NCBI RefSeq assembly: GCF_000424145.1
Contig: NZ_AUJI01000022.1
Span: forward strand, 1-64,000
Length of the DNA: 64,000 bases
DNA from: Butyrivibrio sp. AC2005
Lineage (GTDB): Bacteria > Bacillota > Clostridia > Lachnospirales > Lachnospiraceae
Direction: 5' to 3'
Shown here: in pieces, positions 58,272-64,000 of the stretch
How the letters are laid out: every line of letters starts with the position of its first letter
Position numbering within the stretch: the first letter of the stretch is position 1
Notes under the pieces: generated by a model
The model's input: only the letters and a program-made list of their open reading frames with translations
What the model was told of the DNA's origin: nothing
The model's database searches: none
Made by a program: the position numbers and the translations under genes

Positions 58272-59526
58272 TCAAAGAAGAGATAGTAAGCATAGAGTTT
58301 TAAGGTGCGGAGAGTCAATAAGAGCAAATGGAAAATATCAGTTCAAATACCATATTGGTGGTAAGCCACATTTCGTTTATAGCTGGAGGCTTGAGCCTAC
58401 GGATCCACAGCTAAAAGGTAAAAAGCCGGACCTTTCCTTGAGAGAAAAGGAAAAGCTTATCGGTTATGATCTTGATTCACAGATAGACTCTACGGGAAAG
58501 AACATGACAGTTCTGGAACTCGTGGAAAGATACTTGGCTACTAAAACTGGGGTTAAGCATAATACACGAAATAATTATAACTTTGCAAAGAATATACTTG
58601 CTAAAGAACCCTTTGGAGGAAAAAAGATATCTCAGGTAAAAACTTCTGATGCAAAGTTGTTTTTAATAAAATTACAGAAAGAAGATGGCAGGGGATATAG
58701 CTCGGTAAAGACAATAAGAGGAGTGCTTAGGCCAGCATTCCAGATGGCGGTTGATGATGATTGTCTGCAGAAGAATCCATTTGGATTTGAGCTTTCTGGA
58801 GTTGTGGTTAATGACTCAGTGACAAGAGAAGCAATCACAAAAGATCAGATGAAGAAATTCCTTAAGTTCATACATGACGATAATGTTTATTATAAGTATT
58901 ACGACGCGGTTTATATTCTTTTTCATACAGGCATAAGAATTTCTGAGTTTTGTGGTCTTACAGTAAAAGATGTTGATTTGGAAAACAAGGTGATAAATAT
59001 AGATCATCAGCTTCAGCGAACCTCGGAAATGGAGTATGTAATTGCAAGCACAAAGACAAATGCCGGAACAAGGAAGCTTCCTATTACAGATGATGTGGCT
59101 GAGTGTTTTAGGCGGATACTGGAAGAAAGAGAAGATTACACTATTGAAAAGATGGTTGACGGCTATACCGGATTCCTGTTCCTGGATGAAAATGGAATGC
59201 CACTTGTGGCCCTGCACTGGGAGCACCGCTTCAATCATATGGTGAAAAGATACAATAATATTTATAGGATCCAGCTTCCAAATATCACGCCTCATGTATG
59301 CAGGCATACATATTGCAGCAATATGGCCAAAGCAGGAATGAATCCTAAAACGCTTCAATACCTGATGGGACATAGAGACATAAGCGTAACACTTAATACG
59401 TACACTCATTTGGGATTAGAGGATGCAGCTGATGAGCTTTTGAGACTTGAGGAAACAAGGAAAGAACTTGATGGTGGGGAGAGTAAAGAAGAGGCTCCAA
59501 GCATCAGGGAGTTTAAAATTTCATAA
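58258..59526 (+). CDS. Tyrosine integrase, Tn916 type
   Basis: A 422-residue site-specific recombinase that appears complete. An AP2-like arm-binding N-terminus (ANGKYQFKYHIGGKPHFVYS) is followed by a SAM-like core-binding domain (TVLELVERYLATKTGVKHNT) and the catalytic domain. This last has Arg in FHTGIRISEFCGL, His-x-x-Arg in HVCRHTYCSNM, and His and Tyr in YLMGHRDISVTLNTYTHL. It probably mobilises one of the elements inserted at the phosphatase gene. The decayed copy at 48049 is clearly related. Confidence 0.95.
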   Translation: MAKGSQRRDSKHRVLRCGESIRANGKYQFKYHIGGKPHFVYSWRLEPTDPQLKGKKPDLSLREKEKLIGYDLDSQIDSTGKNMTVLELVERYLATKTGVKHNTRNNYNFAKNILAKEPFGGKKISQVKTSDAKLFLIKLQKEDGRGYSSVKTIRGVLRPAFQMAVDDDCLQKNPFGFELSGVVVNDSVTREAITKDQMKKFLKFIHDDNVYYKYYDAVYILFHTGIRISEFCGLTVKDVDLENKVINIDHQLQRTSEMEYVIASTKTNAGTRKLPITDDVAECFRRILEEREDYTIEKMVDGYTGFLFLDENGMPLVALHWEHRFNHMVKRYNNIYRIQLPNITPHVCRHTYCSNMAKAGMNPKTLQYLMGHRDISVTLNTYTHLGLEDAADELLRLEETRKELDGGESKEEAPSIREFKIS

Positions 59527-59539
59527 ATGAATGTGTTTT

Positions 59540-59568
59540 ACCTCGGCTTCGGCTGAGGTGTTTTTTTA
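59540..59568 (+). terminator. Rho-independent terminator
   Basis: ACCTC-GGC/GCTGAGGT with a TTCG loop, followed by T7. It ends the xis-int unit. Confidence 0.85.
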
Positions 59569-59587
59569 TTTATGTTTTATTATTTGT

Positions 59588-59659
59588 TAAGAGTATTTAA
59601 TTTTCTTTGAGCTTATAATTTTATTTAATTGAACTAAAAAGGATGATTTACGTCAGGAG
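59588..59659 (+). repeat. 72-bp leader repeat, copy 2
   Basis: It matches 44659-44730 at 69 of 72 positions. It precedes the double-glycine peptide genes and probably contains their promoter and part of their leader. Confidence 0.85.
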
Positions 59660-59742
59660 CATATGGATATTTTTCGATTAATAATATATGAGTAAAGAAT
59701 ATGAATAAACCAATAGGGAATTGATTTTATGGAGGTGCAGTT

Positions 59743-59946
59743 ATGAAGCTTATAGGCAATCTTAAGAAACAGGTTGAGAAGGCTGAAACAAAAGACGCAA
59801 AGAAGAGCCTTATTGAGAAAGCAGGGATACTTCTTACAGATGACGAGCTGGAGCAAGTGTCGGGCGGTGGGTTTTATTACGGTGATTCAGGTTCAGGGAC
59901 TTGTGATTTCGATAATGATAACAGCTTCATTGGAGACCATAAATAG
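59743..59946 (+). CDS. Double-glycine leader peptide 1 (putative RiPP/bacteriocin precursor)
   Basis: A 67-residue peptide. The leader of about 45 residues (KLIGNLKKQVEKAETKDAKK ... ILLTDDELEQVSGG) ends in a double-glycine site of the type cut by PCAT/C39 peptidase transporters. The core of about 24 residues is short, with Gly, Ser, Tyr, Asp and one Cys (FYYGDSGSGTCDFDNDNSF). GGAGG precedes ATG 59743. No modifying enzyme or exporter is nearby, so processing would use proteins encoded elsewhere. Function could be antimicrobial or signalling. Confidence 0.75.
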   Translation: MKLIGNLKKQVEKAETKDAKKSLIEKAGILLTDDELEQVSGGGFYYGDSGSGTCDFDNDNSFIGDHK

Positions 59947-59967
59947 GAAGGTTGCGGAGGTATGAGT

Positions 59968-60183
59968 ATGAAGCACACAGGAGACCTTAAGAAACAAGTG
60001 GAAAATGCACGGTCTTATGAGGAAGCTAAGAACGATATCAAAAAGACCGGAATGCTCTTAGGTGATGACGAACTGGATATGGTTGCAGGAGGTGGACTTC
60101 AGGAAAAGCTTAAGAAATTAGAGCAAGAAGCTATGGAGGATAAAAACGGTGAACTATTCCATGCTGAACATGCGACATTATAA
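59968..60183 (+). CDS. Double-glycine leader peptide 2
   Basis: A 71-residue peptide read from ATG 59968, since GGAGG at 59956 is seven bases upstream; ATG 59962 is too close. The leader resembles that of the first peptide (KHTGDLKKQVENARSYEEAK ... MLLGDDELDMVAGG). The core of about 26 residues is quite different, charged and helical (LQEKLKKLEQEAMEDKNGEL). The pair shows a conserved leader with diverged cores, as in families sharing one processing system. A truncated relative of this gene's start lies at 44743. Confidence 0.75.
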   Translation: MKHTGDLKKQVENARSYEEAKNDIKKTGMLLGDDELDMVAGGGLQEKLKKLEQEAMEDKNGELFHAEHATL

Positions 60184-60343
60184 AACAGTCAGTGTCCATC
60201 AGTAAGTCTTAGGATGCAAAAGTGTTGGTGTAAAGCTTTTGGGGAAAGTGAGATTATAGATAAATTGCTCGAGTAGTTTAGAAGCATTATATGATGACAC
60301 TTTATACGTTGACGCTTGTTATGTAATTTGTTACGTTTAGTTT

Positions 60344-60437
60344 TAGAAAGAGCTTGTCCAATGTGCGTGTAAATACGTTGCGAAGGGGTGAAAGACCATT
60401 GGCGGTATTGGTACGGCTCTTTCTTTAATTTGAAATA
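60344..60437 (+). ncRNA. Possible structured RNA or long-stem terminator
   Basis: AGAAAGAGC near 60347 pairs with GCTCTTTCT ending about 60425. CCAAT and ATTGG pair inside. The stretch 60184-60560 has no reading frame of note apart from this and the terminator at 60457. Assignment as RNA is tentative. Confidence 0.3.
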
Positions 60438-60456
60438 CACAAGGCCAATTGAATCA

Positions 60457-60483
60457 ACCTCGGCATCTGCCGAGGTGTTTTTA
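60457..60483 (+). terminator. Rho-independent terminator
   Basis: ACCTCGGCA pairs with TGCCGAGGT, followed by GTTTTTA. It closes the peptide unit. Confidence 0.85.
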
Positions 60484-60519
60484 TTCCCCAAAATCCCCAG
60501 TAGTCTGAATCCCCAAAAC

Positions 60520-60541
60520 TGACTACGATTTGACTACGTTT
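60520..60541 (+). other. Arm-type repeats TTTGACTACG
   Basis: TGACTACG at 60520 and 60531, 11 bases apart, similar to the pair before site B (53011-53033). It could mark an element end. Confidence 0.45.
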
Positions 60542-60573
60542 CAGCGGCATAATATAAGAAGCTCTCATATAAA

Positions 60574-60804
60574 GTGATAACGGACTGGCTCAAGAAGAAT
60601 GGCTATCTGATAGAAAAAGAGGATAATCAGCTTGGTAAAAAGGTAACATTGACTACAGAAAAGGGGCAGGCTGTTGGGATAACACATTCTTTGCAAACAA
60701 GTATGAGCGGAACAGCATATTACAGAATTGAATATGATAAGGCAGGTCAAGAGTTTGTTTTGCAAAATCTTTCTGAAATTTTAGAAGCTCAACATTCAGA
60801 ATAA
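60574..60804 (+). CDS. Small hypothetical protein
   Basis: A 76-residue protein starting at GTG 60574 (MITDWLKKNGYLIEKEDNQL). It looks like a small alpha/beta protein with alternating strands (KKVTLTTEKGQAVGITHSLQ, AYYRIEYDKAGQEFVLQNLS). No ribosome binding site stands out. It is the first of three consecutive unknown or poorly known genes between the peptide unit and the intact phosphatase gene. No family recognised. Confidence 0.5.
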   Translation: MITDWLKKNGYLIEKEDNQLGKKVTLTTEKGQAVGITHSLQTSMSGTAYYRIEYDKAGQEFVLQNLSEILEAQHSE

Positions 60805-60924
60805 GGTAACATAAATCCTATTTTAGTCAATATGGCTTTGCTATTTTTGTGCCATCTAAAAGAAGCAGAGAGTATGATTTTGGGATATGGTATAATAGAA
60901 ACAGAGATAAGGATATAGAAATAA

Positions 60925-61542
60925 ATGCAGGCAAGCATAGTTGCACAGAAGAAAAGGAACAGGCCAATAGCAATAACGGATGTTGCTATCGACAAAGTAC
61001 CAAGAACACATATATTTGGTTTTACAAATGAACAGAATATGTTTATCCAGGAGATGCATAGGGAAGTACTGAGGGTGGCTAAAGAACTATGTGAGAAATA
61101 TAATAGTAACAGCATGGAAGCAGTCATACTGTTGGATACACATACATGGGACAGTTGGATTATTAAAGGGAAGAAGGACAGAATCGTAGATATAAAGAAT
61201 AATCCAAAGGCTAAGGAAGTGCTTGACACAAGCGCTAAGAACTCGCTAATTTTACTGCATAATCACCCAAGTACAGGAACTTTTTCAGCAAGGGATTTAA
61301 GGACATTTTGTAACAATGATTCGTTATACATAATGACTGTAGTTGGAAATGATGGCTCAGTGTATGTGCTAATGAAAAATGTGGAATTTGATCCAAGTGC
61401 AGTACTGGAAGAGTATGGGCGTCTTGCAGAACTATTTGAAAAGCAGGGGTATAAATATAATGCTACTGAGGCAGTAAAGTATATGCTGAAGAATGTCGAG
61501 AAGTATAATATGTCATATAAGAAAGGTAGGAAAAAGATATGA
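60925..61542 (+). CDS. JAMM/RadC-like metallo-domain protein
   Basis: A 205-residue protein. The JAB/MPN metal motif is present as SLILLHNHPSTGTFSARDLR (His-x-His and Asp), the same as in RadC and prokaryotic JAB proteins, with an upstream Glu in SMEAVILLDTHTWDSW. The N-terminus (RPIAITDVAIDKVPRTHIFG) is not RadC-like. A promoter-like GGTATAATAG lies at 60889. It overlaps the next gene by four bases. It could be an isopeptidase or nuclease-fold accessory protein of a mobile element; activity is not established. Confidence 0.75.
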   Translation: MQASIVAQKKRNRPIAITDVAIDKVPRTHIFGFTNEQNMFIQEMHREVLRVAKELCEKYNSNSMEAVILLDTHTWDSWIIKGKKDRIVDIKNNPKAKEVLDTSAKNSLILLHNHPSTGTFSARDLRTFCNNDSLYIMTVVGNDGSVYVLMKNVEFDPSAVLEEYGRLAELFEKQGYKYNATEAVKYMLKNVEKYNMSYKKGRKKI

Positions 61543-61823
61543 AAAAGACAAGTAATAACGTATCAAAGCCTCAACCTTTTATAGCACCAGGTTCGGAAAA
61601 AAAGCTGACTCCTGAGGAAATAAATAAAAGAAAAGTTAAGTTTGAGCGGTTGGAAAAGATTGGTGAAAAGCATACCATTATAACAGGGTATGATGGAGAG
61701 GGGGAAACGGAGAATCCCTATAGGATAAAGGCTATGATTTTAATAAATCAGGATAAGGATGTGCCTGAGGAACTGATTAAGCAGATTGAAGAATATGATA
61801 AGCAACTATTGAAAACGGAATAA
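61539..61823 (+). CDS. Hypothetical protein coupled to the JAMM gene
   Basis: A 94-residue charged protein whose ATG overlaps the preceding stop (ATGA), so the two are translationally coupled. The N-terminus is basic and Ser/Pro-rich (KKTSNNVSKPQPFIAPGSEK), the middle is helical with LTPEEINKRKVKFERLEKIG, and a short strand-like region follows (KHTIITGYDGEGE). No known family. The coupling suggests a substrate, regulator or partner of the JAMM protein. Confidence 0.6.
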   Translation: MKKTSNNVSKPQPFIAPGSEKKLTPEEINKRKVKFERLEKIGEKHTIITGYDGEGETENPYRIKAMILINQDKDVPEELIKQIEEYDKQLLKTE

Positions 61824-61929
61824 TTCAGAATATTCGAATATATGAACAAGAAAAGTTATGCCGGGTGCAGCTCCTGGCTTCTCCGCTGCGGAGACGTTAA
61901 ATATGAGCAGAATAAATATAGCTGTGTAG

Positions 61930-61962
61930 TTTAAAGGGTTCTGGAAACAGGACCCTTTAAAT
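61930..61962. terminator. Hairpin without T-run
   Basis: TTTAAAGGGTTCTG and CAGGACCCTTTAAA around GAAA, one mismatch. It may be a terminator for the JAMM pair or a structural element. Confidence 0.45.
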
Positions 61963-62044
61963 TATGAAAGAAATATGATATTGGATATGCGTAGTATTGG
62001 GAGAATAAGGACGCTTGTTAAGAATTATGAATAAGTATCAGAAG

Positions 62045-62078
62045 TGGCATTTTACCATGAAAAAGTGGTAAAATGCCA
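62045..62078. repeat. 13-base perfect inverted repeat before the phosphatase gene
   Basis: TGGCATTTTACCA and TGGTAAAATGCCA around an eight-base loop, followed by ATATGGCAT. It lies 64 bases before the intact phosphatase start. No T-run. It might bind an integrase or regulator. Confidence 0.5.
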
Positions 62079-62141
62079 TATGGCATACAAACATTAAATT
62101 CATAAAGCCAGTAATAGCAAGGTTTTGAAAGGTATATAAAT

Positions 62142-62729
62142 ATGATCAGAATATTATTCGTCTGCCATGGCAACATATGCCGTTCCACAATGGCAGAATT
62201 TATAATGAAAGATATTGTGCGTAAACAGCACATGTCAGATAAATTCCATATAGAGTCATCAGCTACGCATACTGATGAGATTTGGAATGGGCAGGGGAGC
62301 CCGGTGTATCCCCCTGCGAAGGCAAAGCTCCGCGAGCATGGAATAGGAACTCCTGAAAACGAGCTGGGTGTTTCTGAAAAACGAGCAAGACTTACTTCCA
62401 GAACTGATTATAATAAATTTGATTATATTATCGGAATGGATAGTGCAAACATTCGTGACCTAAAGCGTCTGTTTGGAAATGATCCGGATGGTAAAGTCTA
62501 TAAAATGCTGGAGTTTGCAGACAGGACAGGAGATGTTGCGGACCCCTGGTATACCGGGAATTTTGATGATACCTGGCGTGATTGTTCAGATGGATGTCAT
62601 GGACTTTTCAGAAGCATTATTACAGATCCTGCATACATCGATGAGTTAAGTGAAAATATGGATAGCACAGATTACGATGATGACTATATGGATCGTGGGC
62701 TTATTCATGATGACTTTCCAAGAGGATGA
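62142..62729 (+). CDS. Low-molecular-weight protein tyrosine phosphatase
   Basis: A 195-residue phosphatase. The P-loop is at the very N-terminus: MIRILFVCHGNICRSTMAEF, with Cys8-x5-Arg14. The general-acid loop is VADPWYTGNFDDTW. The family is usually about 150-165 residues. An acidic C-terminal tail (DSTDYDDDYMDRGLIHDD) makes this one longer. It removes phosphate from tyrosine in proteins, often of surface-polysaccharide regulators. Its first 33 or so bases are repeated as stubs at 48498, 51297 and 53198, so the gene's 5' end seems to be an integration target that is rebuilt after each insertion. Confidence 0.93.
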   Translation: MIRILFVCHGNICRSTMAEFIMKDIVRKQHMSDKFHIESSATHTDEIWNGQGSPVYPPAKAKLREHGIGTPENELGVSEKRARLTSRTDYNKFDYIIGMDSANIRDLKRLFGNDPDGKVYKMLEFADRTGDVADPWYTGNFDDTWRDCSDGCHGLFRSIITDPAYIDELSENMDSTDYDDDYMDRGLIHDDFPRG

Positions 62730-62839
62730 GTTTTATAGACCATTCAGATAATAACGTATAAGATTCATGTTTTTCTGATGAGAAACAATAGTATATGAAA
62801 AATAATAAGCCAGTATACATCTGGAGGAGAAATATACCA

Positions 62840-63613
62840 ATGGGTTTTTTATATGAAACACATTTACATACCACCGAAGCGAGTGCCTGTTCGCCGACGC
62901 CGGGAGAAGATTATGTAGAATACATGATGGGACTTGGCTATAGCGGAATTATAGTTACGGATCATTTTTTCACAGGTAATAGCTGCGTTCCAAAGAACCT
63001 ACCATGGAAAGAAAGAGTGGATATATATTGCAGCGGTTATGAGCATGCATTTAAGAAAGCAGAAGGTCTCGATTTCAATGTAATGTTTGGAATAGAGTAT
63101 AACTTCCAGGGAGATGAGTATCTGCTATATGGAGTGGACAAGGAGTGGCTCCTTGCAAATGAGGATATAGAAGAGAAGTCCCGCAGGGAAATCTATGACA
63201 TGGTACATGCTGCAGGCGGAATTATGATTCAGGCACATCCGTACCGTGAACGCGGCTATTTATCAGCGATTCATCTGATGCCCGCTGTATGCGACGGGGC
63301 TGAAGTTTATAATTCGGGAAATCCGGACTACCAGAATGCTTTGGGATATCAGTTTGCAAAAGAGCATAATTTTCTTATGTCGGCAGGATCGGATATTCAT
63401 TCATTTCCTATGCTTTCCATGGGCGGCATGAGCTTCCCGTATAAGATAAACAGCATACAGGAATATGTGAAAGCTTTCCTTGCAGGTGACGGAACTCCCG
63501 TGTTCAGAATTAATCCCAAGGATGAAAACACTGTTTTTACGGAAGTGGAAAAATCCCGGGCGCTTACAGTTATTTCTCAGGGTCCGACACTACCTGTTAT
63601 TATGCATGAATAA
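62840..63613 (+). CDS. PHP-domain hydrolase
   Basis: A 257-residue metal-dependent phosphoesterase-type protein. The PHP motifs are YETHLHTTEASACSP (His-x-His), GIIVTDH, IMIQAHPYRERGY and SAGSDIHSF. A trinuclear metal site can therefore be assembled. ATG 62840 follows GGAGGAG; a longer frame from 62795 has no such site. Some PHP proteins are polysaccharide-linked tyrosine phosphatases or histidinol phosphatases. Being next to a tyrosine phosphatase gene, a related role is possible but not shown. Confidence 0.85.
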   Translation: MGFLYETHLHTTEASACSPTPGEDYVEYMMGLGYSGIIVTDHFFTGNSCVPKNLPWKERVDIYCSGYEHAFKKAEGLDFNVMFGIEYNFQGDEYLLYGVDKEWLLANEDIEEKSRREIYDMVHAAGGIMIQAHPYRERGYLSAIHLMPAVCDGAEVYNSGNPDYQNALGYQFAKEHNFLMSAGSDIHSFPMLSMGGMSFPYKINSIQEYVKAFLAGDGTPVFRINPKDENTVFTEVEKSRALTVISQGPTLPVIMHE

Positions 63614-63622
63614 GGAATTTTT

Positions 63623-64000
63623 ATGATTCGAGATATAGATTTAAAAGAGATTTCAGACGGAAAATTATATGATCTAAACGACATGGCAAAACTTGGAGTG
63701 GATGACTGCAGCGGTTGCCATGCCTGTTGCTGCGGAATGGGAGATAGTATAACCCTGGATCCGTATGATGTTTACAGACTTGAGAAGGGCCTGGGAAAAA
63801 GCTTTGAAGAGCTTCTTGCATCAAATCTGGAACTCAGGGTTGCTGATGGTATCATCCTCCCCTGCCTTAAGATGAACACAGGTGATTCCAGGTTTATTGA
63901 TGGCAAAAATGAACGTGAGACCTGTTCTTTTCTTGATGAAAAAGGGCGCTGCAGCATTCACCGATTCAGGCCCGGAATCTGCAGACTATTTCCTCTGGGC
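63623..64000 (+). CDS. YkgJ-type cysteine-cluster protein, partial
   Basis: The gene starts at ATG 63623 with AAGGA upstream, nine bases after the previous stop, and runs past the window end (126 codons visible). Cysteines are grouped as DDCSGCHACCCGMGDS, then ETCSFLDEKGRCSIHRFRPG and ICRLFPLG. This is the zinc/iron-binding cluster of the YkgJ/CxxCxxCC family. It is a cytoplasmic protein of unknown biochemical role, probably cotranscribed with the PHP gene. Confidence 0.85.
   Translation, partial: MIRDIDLKEISDGKLYDLNDMAKLGVDDCSGCHACCCGMGDSITLDPYDVYRLEKGLGKSFEELLASNLELRVADGIILPCLKMNTGDSRFIDGKNERETCSFLDEKGRCSIHRFRPGICRLFPLG

Noticed and set aside
1..64000. tRNA or rRNA genes
   Set aside because: No clover-leaf GTTCRANNC-type arms in suitable context and no rRNA-like stretch were seen by eye; a dedicated scan would be needed to exclude them.

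Overview
The window reads as a chromosomal segment of a low-to-moderate GC Firmicute, most likely a Lachnospiraceae member of the Butyrivibrio/Pseudobutyrivibrio type. This rests on the protein families (LplB/LplC sugar ABC systems with a GH43 enzyme, BspA-type leucine-rich and Ig-like secreted proteins, ORF6N-PLD proteins, Tn916-like Xis/Int, SpoIIE-type phosphatases), strong AGGAGG ribosome binding sites and frequent TTG/GTG starts. The genus is an inference; no rRNA or tRNA gene was seen.

Layout. 1-7.0 kb is worn accessory DNA: an XRE regulator, a frameshifted ORF6N protein, a truncated serine recombinase, a phospholipase-like/tyrosine-phosphatase fusion frameshifted inside its catalytic loop, a HAD hydrolase, an MBL-fold hydrolase and a truncated aminoglycoside-phosphotransferase-like gene. 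7.0-14.6 kb is a carbohydrate locus: a DUF4886 protein and a GH43 enzyme on the minus strand, diverging from an ABC importer (two permeases and a lipoprotein) and its LacI regulator; two GGAAACGTTTCC operators sit on the divergent promoters. 14.6-26.2 kb holds a cyclic-nucleotide-domain protein, secreted proteins, acetyltransferases among gene stubs, a DUF1295 membrane protein, an AGCS symporter, an MBOAT/SGNH O-acylation pair and an APC permease.

26.5-41.5 kb is a long co-directional block: clpS, clpA, a hybrid histidine kinase, a KamA-type radical SAM aminomutase, a D-Ala-D-Ala-ligase-like ATP-grasp enzyme, an 1143-residue protein joining a sensor, an MFS transporter and an ABC_sub_bind domain, a SpoIIE-type phosphatase and a polar amino acid ABC transporter. 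From kamA onward this looks like a system that makes, senses and moves a beta-amino-acid compound; I do not recognise it as a described pathway.

41.6-47.4 kb holds a second Zn-dependent phospholipase-like gene, an HD-GNAT fusion and secreted Ig-like proteins, with copies of their ends scattered nearby. 47.5-62.7 kb is an accretion island. The first 33 or so bases of a low-molecular-weight protein tyrosine phosphatase gene occur at 48498, 51297 and 53198 as short stubs and at 62142 as the intact gene. Each stub is flanked by paired 7-mers at 11-12 base spacing, as expected for tandem insertion of integrase elements into this gene. Inside lie a deleted integrase, a complete Xis/Int module, two double-glycine leader peptides, decayed toxin-antitoxin and metabolic genes, a 53-54 bp tandem repeat array and an uncharacterised three-gene cargo. 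After the intact gene come a PHP hydrolase and a cysteine-cluster protein that runs off the window end.
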